From NCBI GenBank assembly GCA_947643595.1, contig CANRWP010000021.1:1-50830 (forward strand): a stretch of 50,830 nt of DNA, written 5' to 3'. This stretch comes from an uncultured bacterium. GTDB lineage: Bacteria > Bacillota > Clostridia > Lachnospirales > Lachnospiraceae. The notes beneath the pieces were generated by a model. It had not been told where the DNA came from. It saw only the letters and a program-made list of their open reading frames with translations, and did not search any database. The position numbers and the translations under genes were made by a program. Shown piece after piece: positions 18,289 to 27,149 of the stretch (position 1 is the first letter of the stretch; every line of letters begins with the position of its first letter).

Positions 18289-18558
18289 CTATTTCACATA
18301 TTCGCTGAGATTTGACAGCAAATCTGTCATCAGATTTGCCATCTCCGTCAGCATCCAGTGGCCTATGACCATAATCGTCAAAAAAATGGCGAGCACTTTG
18401 GGCACAAAGGTCAGAGTCTGCTCCTGGATGGAAGTGACCGTCTGAAAAATACTGATGATCAACCCCACCGCCATGGAAATCAAAAGTACCGGTGCCGATA
18501 CTTTTATTATGATATACAACGCCTGATTGGCTATCGCGATAACCTCATCTACCGTCAT
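18289..18558 (-). CDS. fliQ: Flagellar export gate protein FliQ
   Basis: FliQ is a small two-span component of the FliPQR export gate. The 89-aa protein begins MTVDEVIAIANQALYIII. It has the conserved loop FQTVTSIQEQTLTFVPK between the two membrane helices, a strong family signature. It is flanked by fliP (16 bases upstream) and fliR (9 bases downstream) in the standard order. Confidence 0.96.
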   Translation of the reverse strand: MTVDEVIAIANQALYIIIKVSAPVLLISMAVGLIISIFQTVTSIQEQTLTFVPKVLAIFLTIMVIGHWMLTEMANLMTDLLSNLSEYVK

Positions 18559-18574
18559 CCTGTTCTTTCCTTTC

Positions 18575-19459
18575 TTATCCTGTGAGATAGAAGGATCTCA
18601 CCAGATTTACAATGACCAGATTCCATCCGTCCGCCACAACGAAAAGCAGTATCTTGAACGGCATGGAGATTGTCGTCGGTGGCAGCATCATCATACCCAT
18701 ACTCATCAGCGTGGAAGCCACCACCATATCGATCACAATAAACGGAATATAGATCACAAATCCCATGCTGAAACCGGCCCGCAGTTCACTGATCATAAAA
18801 GCCGGGATCAATACCGAGGTGGGGATATCCTCGAGGGTCTCCCCGTCCCACTCGGTCCGGGAGATATCCATAAATACTTTGACATCCTCGGTCTGCGTGG
18901 AGCGGTACATAAACTTCCGCAGAGGCTCCACCCCCCGCTCAAGCGCCTCATCCTGCTCGATCAGTCCGCTCTCATAGGGCACGATCGCATCGTTATAGAT
19001 CTCGTTGATCGTAGGCTCCATGATAAAAAACGTGAGGATCAGAGACAATCCGATCAGGATCTGGTTCGTCGGCACCGTCTGGGTGCTGAGCGCCGCCCTC
19101 GTAAAGTGGAGTACGATGATGATGCGCGTGAAGGATGTCATCATCAGAATAATCGTGGGCAGAAGTGCAATCATAGTCAGCGTCAGAAGGATCCTCAGCT
19201 CGCCCGCTATCGTACCATTGTTGTTGCTGATGGTGATCGTCGCCGTGTTGGCGATATTCAATTCCCCAAGTTCCTCCGGAGACTCCGTTTCTCCCGGATC
19301 CTGCAGCGTAGTGCTCGTATCCGTATCGCCCGTTTCGCCCTGGTCCACGTCGAGCCTTGTCGCGTGTACGACCTGAGCGGAGCAAATACAGAATATGCCC
19401 ACCGTAAACAGCAGGCATAACAGTTTCCTAATCCGTAGTCCGGAAAATCTTTCTCTCAT
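18575..19459 (-). CDS. fliP: Flagellar export gate protein FliP
   Basis: FliP is the core of the FliPQR export channel. The 294-aa protein has a cleavable-type signal sequence (about 10-30). An unusually acidic, Thr/Asp-rich extracytoplasmic stretch follows (about 34-68). The conserved FliP body comes next: LLTLTMIALLPTIILMMTSF, FTRIIIVLHFTRAAL and the second FIDVVVAS-like part (FIVIDMVVASTLMSMGMMML). The N-terminal acidic extension is longer than in many homologues. The start codon overlaps the fliO stop by four bases (ATGA). Confidence 0.96.
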   Translation of the reverse strand: MRERFSGLRIRKLLCLLFTVGIFCICSAQVVHATRLDVDQGETGDTDTSTTLQDPGETESPEELGELNIANTATITISNNNGTIAGELRILLTLTMIALLPTIILMMTSFTRIIIVLHFTRAALSTQTVPTNQILIGLSLILTFFIMEPTINEIYNDAIVPYESGLIEQDEALERGVEPLRKFMYRSTQTEDVKVFMDISRTEWDGETLEDIPTSVLIPAFMISELRAGFSMGFVIYIPFIVIDMVVASTLMSMGMMMLPPTTISMPFKILLFVVADGWNLVIVNLVRSFYLTG

Positions 19460-19815
19460 TCTTTTTTCTTTTCCCTGACTTTCTCCAATAATTCCTGAAA
19501 ACTCATCTTCGCATCAGCCGTATCATCCTTTCGCATCAGCGCCGACTCGTCCACTTCCGTCAAAAAGGTAACTGTATCTTTTGCCACAGCTACGGCCAGA
19601 TATTTGTTCCCCACACGTATTATCTGGACATACTTATCAGAGGCAATACGAATGCTCTCCAGCATCTCGATATTGCCGCCTGACCATCTCCCTTTCTGAT
19701 ATCCGGCAAGCCATTTTGTCACTGCCCACGTCACCCCTAAAACCAGGATGAAGAGAATAAGTACAGTAATAAACTGTGTTATTCCATTGTATGCAGCAGT
19801 TGTCAAAATCGTCAT
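19456..19815 (-). CDS. fliO: Flagellar biosynthesis protein FliO
   Basis: FliO is a small membrane protein that helps FliP assemble into the export gate. The 119-aa protein has one membrane segment (about 15-33). A short beta-rich domain follows with the family pattern IEMLESIRIASDKYVQIIRV and GNKYLAVAVAKDTVTFL. The tail is charged. It lies between cheY and fliP and overlaps each by one and four bases, which suggests tight translational coupling. Confidence 0.9.
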   Translation of the reverse strand: MTILTTAAYNGITQFITVLILFILVLGVTWAVTKWLAGYQKGRWSGGNIEMLESIRIASDKYVQIIRVGNKYLAVAVAKDTVTFLTEVDESALMRKDDTADAKMSFQELLEKVREKKKE

Positions 19816-20177
19816 TATCCGATAACCTTCTTTACTGCCTCCAGTACGCGGTCAGCCTGAAACGGCTTTACGATAAAGTCTTTCGCGCCGGCCTGGATGG
19901 ATTCGATTACCATCGCCTGCTGCCCCATCGCGGAACACATAATGACTTTTGCACCCGGATCGCCCGCTTTGATCTTCTTCAGAGCCTGGATACCATCCAT
20001 CTCCGGCATTGTGATATCCATCAACACCAGATCGGGCTTCACTTCCGAATACTTCTCCACTGCCTTTGCACCGTTTTCTGCCTCCCCGGCCACGTTGTAG
20101 CCGTTCTTGGAGAGAATGTCCTTAATCATCATTCTCATAAACGCCGCATCGTCACAAATCAACACATTTTTAGCCAT
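19815..20177 (-). CDS. cheY: Chemotaxis response regulator CheY
   Basis: CheY-P binds the flagellar switch and controls rotation. The 120-aa single-domain receiver has acidic residues in ICDDAAFMR, the phospho-acceptor Asp54 in VLMDITMPEMDG, the switch Ser in VIMCSAMG and the Lys in FIVKPF. It lies within the export and switch genes next to fliY, as in Bacillus, away from the cheB-cheD block. An AGGAGTGAAAAG-type site precedes the ATG. Confidence 0.96.
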   Translation of the reverse strand: MAKNVLICDDAAFMRMMIKDILSKNGYNVAGEAENGAKAVEKYSEVKPDLVLMDITMPEMDGIQALKKIKAGDPGAKVIMCSAMGQQAMVIESIQAGAKDFIVKPFQADRVLEAVKKVIG

Positions 20178-20210
20178 CTTTTCACTCCTATCGCTTTTTT
20201 CTATGCTATT

Positions 20211-21521
20211 TTACTTAATAATCTCCGTTATTCTGACGCCAAAGCTCTCCTCAATCACGACAACCTCGCCTCTGGCCACCATCTTTCCGTTCACAAAAAC
20301 TTCCACCGGCTCGCCGGCCACTTTATCCAGCTCGATGATCGTTCCGGGTGCAAAATCCAGCACCTCGGAAATGGATTTCTTCGTGCGCCCAAGCTCTACC
20401 GTGACTTCCAGTGCCACATCCATGATCAGATCAATGTTAGCCGGCGCCCCCGCTCCCGGAGCGACCGCCGCAAAATTCTGGAACTGTGCAGGCTGTATAT
20501 TCACCGGAGATACCATAGGCTGAGGTGCAGGCTGCATAGGCATTCCGTAGGGCATACCATATCCCGGCGGCATCATCCCGGCGTTTCCGTAGGGCGGATA
20601 CATTCCTGCCATACTCATATCCTGCGCGGGTGCTCCCATCCCGGGCATACCCATCCCCGCCGCAGGTGCAGCAGGCATCGGTGCCGCTTCCGGTATCGCA
20701 GGCTGTGGTGCCGGTTGTGGTGTCGGCTGCTCAGACGCAGGCGCTGCTCCCGCATCTCCTGCCAGACCGCCGTTCATAAAGGCATCGCACAAAAATCTGG
20801 CGAAATCGCAGGGATAGAGCTGCATGATCGTGCTGTCGATCAAATCGCCGATCTGCATACGGAAGCCGATCTTCACAAAAGTTCCGCTGAGAAACGGCGA
20901 AATATCCTTCCCAGCATCTATCGTCATCAGATCCACCAGCGTTGCCTCCGGAGGACTGATATCGACCATCTTCCCCAGCATCGTCGCAAGAGACGTCGCT
21001 GAAGCTCCCATCATCTGATTCATCGCCTCCGAGATAGCACTCAAATGAATCTCCGATAACTCGCCGTCCGTATTGGTGCCGTCACCGCCCATCATAAGAT
21101 CGGTGATGATCTTCACATCGTGTTCCTTCAATATTAAAATATTATGACCGTCTAATCCCGCCGTATACTTGATCTGAATAAATACACAGGGTCTCTCATA
21201 GTCCCCCACCATGGTTTCCCATGTTGCCAGCGACACCACCGGCGTCGTAATATTTACCTTGCGGTTTACCAGTGAATACAGGGTCGTTGCCGCTGAGCCC
21301 ATACTGATATTGGCGATCTCCCCGATGGCATCCTTCTCCACATCGGTGAGCAGTGCTTCCTCCTTACTGATAGCGCCCGTATTTTCGAGGGAAGACGGCT
21401 CTGATACCTGAGGTTCCGGTGCTGCGGCTTCTGCCTGTGGTTCATCCGAATCAGCAGTGCCTTCCGACATACCGTTCAGCAAAGCGTTTATCTCATCCTG
21501 TGATAACATTCCACCATCCAC
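20211..21521 (-). CDS. fliY: Flagellar motor switch phosphatase FliY
   Basis: FliY is the Gram-positive switch protein that both dephosphorylates CheY-P and replaces FliN in the C-ring. An N-terminal peptide (MLSQDEINALLNG) resembles that of FliM and probably binds CheY-P. A CheC-like phosphatase domain (about 50-245) has two E..N motifs (DAIGEIANISMGSAATTL; LSAISEAMNQMMGASATSL). A 90-residue linker rich in Pro, Met, Gly and Ala follows. The C-terminal FliN domain (about 355-436) ends the protein. The start is read as GTG at 21521 after GGAGGAA; an ATG four codons later is possible. Confidence 0.94.
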   Translation of the reverse strand: MDGGMLSQDEINALLNGMSEGTADSDEPQAEAAAPEPQVSEPSSLENTGAISKEEALLTDVEKDAIGEIANISMGSAATTLYSLVNRKVNITTPVVSLATWETMVGDYERPCVFIQIKYTAGLDGHNILILKEHDVKIITDLMMGGDGTNTDGELSEIHLSAISEAMNQMMGASATSLATMLGKMVDISPPEATLVDLMTIDAGKDISPFLSGTFVKIGFRMQIGDLIDSTIMQLYPCDFARFLCDAFMNGGLAGDAGAAPASEQPTPQPAPQPAIPEAAPMPAAPAAGMGMPGMGAPAQDMSMAGMYPPYGNAGMMPPGYGMPYGMPMQPAPQPMVSPVNIQPAQFQNFAAVAPGAGAPANIDLIMDVALEVTVELGRTKKSISEVLDFAPGTIIELDKVAGEPVEVFVNGKMVARGEVVVIEESFGVRITEIIK

Positions 21522-21525
21522 TTAT

Positions 21526-22506
21526 CTATTCCTCCTCTCCCAGAACCGATGTAACCTGCACAGCATATTTTTCTTTGCTGGAACCGGGTACCGCGGTAAA
21601 TTTTTTAATATTCCCGACATAAACCGTCAGATCATTGTTTATCTCGGAGTCTAATCGTATAATATCGCCCAACTGAAGATTCATAAAATCGTTGACCGAT
21701 ATGCTGCTCGTTCCCAAAATTGCCCTGAGCGGAACGCTCACTCTCTTCACCAGAGATTCCAGATGTTCCTGATAATCCTCATCGGAAGCTTCCTGCATCG
21801 TGGAGTACCAGAATTTCGTATTCAGGTTATCCATGATATCTTCCAGTGTAAAATAGGGCAGACAGATATTCATCATACCTTCCACATCCCCTATTTTGAC
21901 ATTCAGCGTCACGATCGCTATCATATCGCTGGGGGCGATGATCTGGGCGAACTGCGGGTTTGTTTCGATCCGGTCGAGCACCGGACTGATCTCCACCACA
22001 TTCTTCCATGGTTCTCTGAGAAGCTGCATACAGACAACCAATATCTTCTCCAGTATCGCCATCTCTATCTCTGAAAAATCTTTTGCTTTCTCCAGCGCCG
22101 TCCCCTGCCCGCCAAGCATCCGATCGATGATCGCATAGCCCGTGTTCAGAGAAAGCTCCATAATGATATTTCCGGACAGCGGTGCGAAGTTTACAATGGA
22201 CAATATGACCGGACTGGACAATGCATTCGAAAATTCCGAAAAAGTTACCGTCTCCGAACTGTTCACGGAAACCTGCACATTTTTCCTGAGGTAGACCTGC
22301 AGGTTTGTGGCGAGCAGCCTCCCGTAGTGTTCAAAAATAATTTCAAGCGTACGGAGATGCTCCTTGGAAAATTTGACCGGGCGTTTAAAATCGTAATCCT
22401 TTACCGGTTTTTCTTCCGTCTCCTGTATTTCGTTCGCGTCCAGTTCACCGGTACTGAGGGCCGCCAGAAGATTATCTATCTCTTGTTGCGATAATACCTC
22501 ACCCAT
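21526..22506 (-). CDS. fliM: Flagellar motor switch protein FliM
   Basis: FliM forms the C-ring wall and binds CheY-P through its N-terminal peptide (VLSQQEIDNLLAAL). The 326-aa protein continues with the middle CheC-like domain (YDFKRPVKFSKEHLRTLEII, GYAIIDRMLGGQG, IAIVTLNVKIGDVEGMMNIC). The C-terminal SpoA/FliN-like domain ends it. The ATG at 22506 follows AAAGGAGGTGAACCCGG. It lies 4 bases before fliY, and the two share a common N-terminal motif. Confidence 0.96.
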   Translation of the reverse strand: MGEVLSQQEIDNLLAALSTGELDANEIQETEEKPVKDYDFKRPVKFSKEHLRTLEIIFEHYGRLLATNLQVYLRKNVQVSVNSSETVTFSEFSNALSSPVILSIVNFAPLSGNIIMELSLNTGYAIIDRMLGGQGTALEKAKDFSEIEMAILEKILVVCMQLLREPWKNVVEISPVLDRIETNPQFAQIIAPSDMIAIVTLNVKIGDVEGMMNICLPYFTLEDIMDNLNTKFWYSTMQEASDEDYQEHLESLVKRVSVPLRAILGTSSISVNDFMNLQLGDIIRLDSEINNDLTVYVGNIKKFTAVPGSSKEKYAVQVTSVLGEEE

Positions 22507-22521
22507 CCGGGTTCACCTCCT

Positions 22522-23040
22522 TTACCCGGAATATTTTACGTCTCTGAAGTCCACCCTGAAAATAAAGTCAGAGCCGAACATATTCTGAATGCTCTCCAGA
22601 ATCGCCTGTTTCATGCCGGCCTCATCGGCCTGGGCCTCCGCCATCGTGTACTGACCGATCACATTGATGATCTCACTCTTGATCAGACTCTCCCTGTCCG
22701 TGAGGCTCTCCCCGTATTCTTTGTAGTCTTCGTGCTCCTTATCCATGGAGAGCGTGACTGCGATCATGATATAGTGCTCCGCGCCGTCCTCATCCTGCTT
22801 CAGGCGGATCGTCATCGTATCCGCGATATCGTAGGACGCTATGTTCTCTATGGGTACTACCGGTGTAAATGCCGTTCCGTCCGCAGAAGAGAGCTCCATA
22901 TCCATAGCGCCGGTGATCCGCATCACCATGTCCGCTGTCGCCTTGTTTGTGCTCGTCACGCTGAACAGCATCACCGATGTCAGGGCGATATTCACGATCA
23001 ACAGCGCCAGTATGATAACTGAAATCAAATTTTTCTTCAT
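22522..23040 (-). CDS. fliL: Flagellar basal-body-associated protein FliL
   Basis: FliL surrounds the stator and supports motor torque. The 172-aa protein has an N-terminal membrane anchor (about 6-26) and an extracellular domain. This ends with the family-type ESLTDRESLIKSEIINVIG and FRVDFRDVKYSG segments. The context, between motB and fliM, is standard. Sequence conservation in this family is low, so the call rests partly on position. Confidence 0.9.
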   Translation of the reverse strand: MKKNLISVIILALLIVNIALTSVMLFSVTSTNKATADMVMRITGAMDMELSSADGTAFTPVVPIENIASYDIADTMTIRLKQDEDGAEHYIMIAVTLSMDKEHEDYKEYGESLTDRESLIKSEIINVIGQYTMAEAQADEAGMKQAILESIQNMFGSDFIFRVDFRDVKYSG

Positions 23041-23058
23041 CTCTGTCTCCCACCTTTA

Positions 23059-23868
23059 TTATTCGTAACTGGATATCTCATTATAGATTCTGATTTCCAC
23101 TCTTCTGTTTTTTGCCCTTCCTTCTTCCGTCGAGTTGTCGGCGATCGGAACATACTCGCCTCTGCCGGAATTTTTGATGCGGGCCGGATCCAGATTTGTC
23201 GTATCCATCATATAATTGAAAACCGAAAGAGCTCTCGCCGCGCTCAGCTCATTGTTGCTGGAAAAGCGCCGTCCCGATATGGGAACATTGTCCGTATGTC
23301 CCTCGATCTCTATCGTTCCCCCTGCATACCGTTCCAGAATCACGCCCACCTTATTCAGCACAGGCTTGGATTCCTCCTTCAGTTCATCGCTTCCCGAGTT
23401 GAACAGCAGAGAACCTTTCATCGTGAGCTGCACATACTGGGCCGTCACCTGCATTTCGATATCCCCGGTCAGGTTATTCTCCTGCACGGCCTCCTCAATC
23501 TTTTCCGACAGCTCCTCCGACTGCTTTAGCCCTTCTTTCTGCACTTCGCTCTGGAGATCGTCCATCTCTTCCATCTCCGGCGTATTCTCCGCCATCTGTC
23601 CCACACTGTTCACAAAGTCATCGAGCTCGGGCAACTGGCTTATCCCGTTTCCGATCATCGCTCCGTCTCCGATCGATGTGGAACCGGCAGTGAAGATACT
23701 GAAAGTCTTGGAAAAAGAAGCCGCTACCAGTTCAAACTTCTGCGCGTCCACTGAGGACATGGAAAACAACAGTACGAAAAAGCACAACAGCAGGTTCATC
23801 AGATCGGCAAAGGTACTTTGCCACTCCGGCGCGCCTTTCTTAGGCTCATCTTCCCGTTTTTTAGCCAT
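23059..23868 (-). CDS. motB: Flagellar stator protein MotB
   Basis: MotB anchors the stator to peptidoglycan and carries the proton-binding Asp. After a basic N-terminus comes the plug/membrane segment with the key Asp22 in STFADLMNLLLCFFVLLFSM. A coiled periplasmic linker and an OmpA-like peptidoglycan-binding domain (about 150-269) follow, with IEIEGHTDNVPI, NNELSAARALSVFNYM and GRGEYVPI. The longer frame is rejected. The ATG at 23868 gives 269 aa, and GGCGGTGAAGCAG precedes it. The start overlaps the motA stop by eight bases (ATGGCTAA). Confidence 0.96.
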   Translation of the reverse strand: MAKKREDEPKKGAPEWQSTFADLMNLLLCFFVLLFSMSSVDAQKFELVAASFSKTFSIFTAGSTSIGDGAMIGNGISQLPELDDFVNSVGQMAENTPEMEEMDDLQSEVQKEGLKQSEELSEKIEEAVQENNLTGDIEMQVTAQYVQLTMKGSLLFNSGSDELKEESKPVLNKVGVILERYAGGTIEIEGHTDNVPISGRRFSSNNELSAARALSVFNYMMDTTNLDPARIKNSGRGEYVPIADNSTEEGRAKNRRVEIRIYNEISSYE

Positions 23869-24652
23869 CTGCTTCACCGCCTTCTGATGAGGTTCTATCC
23901 TTCGGCGCAAGGAATGACTTCAGCTTCTCCTCGATGACACGCGGATTCTCACCCGCCTGGATCGACAGAAGGCCTTCTATCAGAATTTCCTTAAGCCGGT
24001 ATTCTTCACTGTTATTTGTTTTCAGCTTCATTGCGATCGGCGTACAGATCCAGTTGGCAAGAAGCGAACCGTAGAGTGTGGTGATGAGGGCAACGGCCAT
24101 CTGCGGACCGATGGAGTTCGGGTCTGACATGTTGTTCAACATGTTTACCAGACCTACAAGAGTACCGATCATACCCCAGGCAGGTCCCATGGATCCGACG
24201 TCCTCCCAGAAAGTGATCTTCTTTTTATGGCGGTCTTCCATGCTCATCAGTTCGGTCTCCATGATCGCCCTCACAAGCTCAGGGTCCGTACCGTCCACGA
24301 CCAGAAGGATTCCCTTGCGCAGAAATTCATCGTCGATCTCCCCTGCCGCCTCTTCCAGAGAGAGCAGCCCTTCCTTTCTCGCCACGTTGGAAAGATCTAT
24401 GACTTTCTGAATCATCTCAGGAATATTGAAATTAGGCCGTTTCAGCACAAGTCCGAAACTTTTCAATCCTCCCACGAAGCTTTCGATCGTATTTCCTGCC
24501 AGAATCGCACAAAAAGCACCGCCGAAGGTGATCAGCGCGGACTGCAGATCCATAAAGTCCCTATAGATCGCCGCAAAACCGTTACCAACTACGATAGCCA
24601 TAATGGTCAGCGAAATACATACTACTAATCCTATGATTGACGCTATATCCAT
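23861..24652 (-). CDS. motA: Flagellar stator protein MotA
   Basis: MotA and MotB form the ion-conducting stator that turns the rotor. The 263-aa protein has four membrane spans. Conserved sections include GNTIESFVGGLKSFGLVLKR in the cytoplasmic loop region and WGMIGTLVGLVNML with the proline/threonine-rich third span. It begins a new transcript after the 210-bp gap following flgE, with a candidate sigma-A promoter at 24709-24737. The FlbD gene often found just upstream in Clostridia is absent. Confidence 0.96.
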   Translation of the reverse strand: MDIASIIGLVVCISLTIMAIVVGNGFAAIYRDFMDLQSALITFGGAFCAILAGNTIESFVGGLKSFGLVLKRPNFNIPEMIQKVIDLSNVARKEGLLSLEEAAGEIDDEFLRKGILLVVDGTDPELVRAIMETELMSMEDRHKKKITFWEDVGSMGPAWGMIGTLVGLVNMLNNMSDPNSIGPQMAVALITTLYGSLLANWICTPIAMKLKTNNSEEYRLKEILIEGLLSIQAGENPRVIEEKLKSFLAPKDRTSSEGGEADG

Positions 24653-24708
24653 TGCTCTTGCCTTTCTTCCGTTTTTACATCAATCTGCAAAAACACCCTT
24701 TCTCTACG

Positions 24709-24737
24709 ATTTTACTAAATTTTATCAGAAATGTCTA
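24709..24737 (-). promoter_or_regulatory. Candidate promoter of the motA segment
   Basis: On the minus strand the -35 box TAGACA (24732-24737) and -10 box TAAAAT (24709-24714) are exactly 17 bases apart, each with one mismatch to the sigma-A consensus. The surroundings are AT-rich and non-coding, and the site lies about 55 bases before the motA start. It could start a second transcript for motA onward. Confidence 0.6.
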
Positions 24738-24797
24738 CTTTCAATTACAATAATTTTTATACAATCTTTGCCAAAATTCAAAACAAAACAGGAGACT

Positions 24798-24832
24798 TGT
24801 CGTTTTTTGTCCGACAAATCCCCCATTTGTCT
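24798..24832 (-). promoter_or_regulatory. Two mutually exclusive hairpins after flgE
   Basis: In the minus-strand RNA, GACAAAU and AUUUGUC (24814-24832) form a 7-bp stem with a GGGGG loop. The right arm can instead pair further on (UUGUCG with CGACAA, 24798-24818). The second hairpin is followed within about ten bases by UGUUUUGUUUUG. The arrangement resembles a weak terminator or an alternative-fold switch between flgE and motA. This is a structural observation only. Confidence 0.4.
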
Positions 24833-24862
24833 TTATTTTTCTAAACTGCTCCGAAAAAAATA

Positions 24863-26632
24863 CTAACGTTTCAGATTAATCAGTTCCTCCAGCATCGTGT
24901 CGGACACCGTGATGATACGGCTGTTCGCCTGGAAACCACGCTGTGTCACGATCATGCCGGTGAGCTCGCCGGACAGGTCCACATTGGACATCTCCAGCTC
25001 ACCCGGGGTCATATATCCGCCGTCCGATGTGATATCCACACCGATCCCGTCGAAATCTCCGGAGTTCTGGGTCGCTATGTATAAATTGTCTCCTTCCTTC
25101 TGCAGACCGGAGGCGTTCGCGAATCTCGCCACGGCGATCTGCCCGAGGAGTTTGCTCTGGCCGTTGTCGTACGCCGCGTAGATCTTGCCGTCCTGCTGGA
25201 TGGAGAGACCGGACATCTTACCTACCATACGTCCGCCGCCCTGGTGGTCCAGGCTGCCGTTGGTGGCATTCGCCGTGGAGACTTTATTGTTGCCCTGGTT
25301 GCTGAGGGTCGAAAAGTCGATCGTAATATTTTGGAAGCTTGCCGCGTCGGGCATTGTTCCGAAAGTGAGCTGGGATGTTTTGCTCCCCGCCGTGCCGTTC
25401 AGTCCCACGAAGGAACCGTCCTGTTTGCTGAAGTCGATGCTGCAGCCGTCCACGTACTTGCCGTTTAAGGTGATGGATCCGGCAGCGCTTCCGTTTCCCG
25501 CCTGCATACCGCTCTGTGTGATCAGCGTCGCCAGCTGCATGCTCACGTTATAGGTGGTCTCCGTGGGAGGGGTTGCCGTGTTATCGGTTATCGTGCTGCG
25601 CATGCTGCGGAATTCGTCCACATCGTCGTAGCCGAAGGCTTTCGCCACGCCGGCCCACGCATCCGCCTCTTCCAGGGCGGTTCCGGTGGTATCCGCGGTA
25701 TTTGCATATTCCACGGCGGATATTCCATTCTCCCCGTCCGTGATTGTGTAAGTGATATGCTTACCGGTCTGTCCGTCCACCACATAGTCGATCGTCCAAC
25801 CGCCGCCGGCTGCCCCCGCCAGTGTATAGCCGTTGCCCAGCGCCTTTACCTCATCCGGAAGGGTGACCGGCGTATTGCCCATGCTGGCTCCCACTGTATC
25901 CGTGATGTCTTTTCCGTTGGCATCCAACAGTTTCACCAGCTCGCAGGAGTAGGAGTTCACGTTATCATTGTTTCCCGCCACCTTCTTGATCGCCAGTTTC
26001 GCCGTGTAGCTGTATCCCCTGTCGTCGTAGAAGTTCAGATTCATGATCTTTCCGTCCTTGGAGTTCACCTCCGGGCTCTCCGCATCCACGATGCCGGATA
26101 CGTACGCCTGGGTAGTCGCCTCCGCCGGGTAAGTCATGTTCGCTGCGCTCATGATCTGCAGCGCGGTCACTGTATCCGGCTTGATATCGTTGGTGTCCGG
26201 ATCTACCTGCCAGCCCATCACCTTGTAACCGTTGGATGACATGACCAGATTGCCCGCCGCGTCCACCTTGAAGGAGCCGTCCCTTGTGAACATATTGTCT
26301 CTGCCGTTGTTGACGACAAAGAAAGAATCGCCCGTGATACGGATGTCGAACGGATTGTTTGTGGTCTCCGCCGAACCCGGCAGTGTGATATTCGTGTTGA
26401 TGGATGCCATCTTAACGCCCAGACCTACCTGTTTGGGGTTGATGCCGCCGATGCCTGTATTGGCATTCGGCCCGGATGCGTTGCTGGAATTCTGATATAA
26501 TAATTCGGAAAACAGCGCCGCCTGCGCCTTGTAACCTACCGTATTTACGTTCGCGATATTGTTACCGATAACGTCCATTCTTGTCTGATGTGTTTTCAGT
26601 CCTGCAACGCCTGAATACATTGCTCTGTTCAT
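24863..26632 (-). CDS. flgE: Flagellar hook protein FlgE
   Basis: FlgE polymerises into the hook. The 589-aa protein begins MNRAMYSGVAGLKTHQTRMD with GNNIANVNTVGYKA, the rod/hook N-terminal motif. It ends GFQANSRIITVSDTMLEELI, the C-terminal coiled-coil motif. The central region (about 140-470) is a long variable insert (DUF-type hook domain D2). The protein is therefore clearly longer than the roughly 400-aa enterobacterial form, as in other Clostridia. The start follows AGGAGGTAAATTGATTT. It lies about 95 bases after the TIGR02530 gene. Confidence 0.95.
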   Translation of the reverse strand: MNRAMYSGVAGLKTHQTRMDVIGNNIANVNTVGYKAQAALFSELLYQNSSNASGPNANTGIGGINPKQVGLGVKMASINTNITLPGSAETTNNPFDIRITGDSFFVVNNGRDNMFTRDGSFKVDAAGNLVMSSNGYKVMGWQVDPDTNDIKPDTVTALQIMSAANMTYPAEATTQAYVSGIVDAESPEVNSKDGKIMNLNFYDDRGYSYTAKLAIKKVAGNNDNVNSYSCELVKLLDANGKDITDTVGASMGNTPVTLPDEVKALGNGYTLAGAAGGGWTIDYVVDGQTGKHITYTITDGENGISAVEYANTADTTGTALEEADAWAGVAKAFGYDDVDEFRSMRSTITDNTATPPTETTYNVSMQLATLITQSGMQAGNGSAAGSITLNGKYVDGCSIDFSKQDGSFVGLNGTAGSKTSQLTFGTMPDAASFQNITIDFSTLSNQGNNKVSTANATNGSLDHQGGGRMVGKMSGLSIQQDGKIYAAYDNGQSKLLGQIAVARFANASGLQKEGDNLYIATQNSGDFDGIGVDITSDGGYMTPGELEMSNVDLSGELTGMIVTQRGFQANSRIITVSDTMLEELINLKR

Positions 26633-26727
26633 AAATCAATTTACCTCCTGTTTGAAAGAGGGGTCCGTCTGTTCCTTCTGTCATTCCGGAACATCTATAG
26701 CTTCCATTAATAAGGTCCGGCTATAAT

Positions 26728-27123
26728 TTATATGATCACGGCCCCGTCAATATTAGTAAAAATGTTTTCCTGTGCTTCACTCTGTTCCATCGCAGTCACC
26801 ACAGTGCTGCTCGGTACATTCACGATAAACGCCAGAGAGTCCACTAACACCAGCGAATCTTTGATGCCTTTCGCCTGGGCTTTCTTTGTCCCCTCCTGCA
26901 GCCTTTCCATCTGTCCGTCCGTCAGCTCAATGTTTCTGGTGCTGAGTCTGTTCGACGCATGTTTGGAAAATCGGACTTCTCTGTCAAGCCCCGCCGCCCG
27001 TTCCAGAATATCCTGAAAGGACAGGCTTCCCTGCTGCTTCACCGCAGGTGTTTTCGGCTTCTGACCCAAATATTCGCCCTGCACCTGTTCTAAAGAGTGA
27101 AAACCGTTTGTCTGTACTTTCAT
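26728..27123 (-). CDS. TIGR02530 family flagellar operon protein
   Basis: This small protein, found between flgD and flgE in Gram-positive flagellar operons, is of unknown function. The family signature is visible as VRFSKHASNRLSTRNIELTD and the C-terminal VVDSLAFIVNVPSSTVVTA-like stretch (LVDSLAFIVNVPSSTVVTAM). The ATG at 27123 follows GGTGA five bases away. A GTG three codons earlier is a poorer start. The size is 131 aa. A role in hook assembly is inferred from position only. Confidence 0.88.
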   Translation of the reverse strand: MKVQTNGFHSLEQVQGEYLGQKPKTPAVKQQGSLSFQDILERAAGLDREVRFSKHASNRLSTRNIELTDGQMERLQEGTKKAQAKGIKDSLVLVDSLAFIVNVPSSTVVTAMEQSEAQENIFTNIDGAVII

Positions 27124-27149
27124 ACTCTTCACCAGCTTCCATGCTAAAT

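Noticed and set aside
24653..24862. Hidden flbD gene
   Set aside because: No frame of 60 or more codons with the FlbD pattern is present on the minus strand in this gap.
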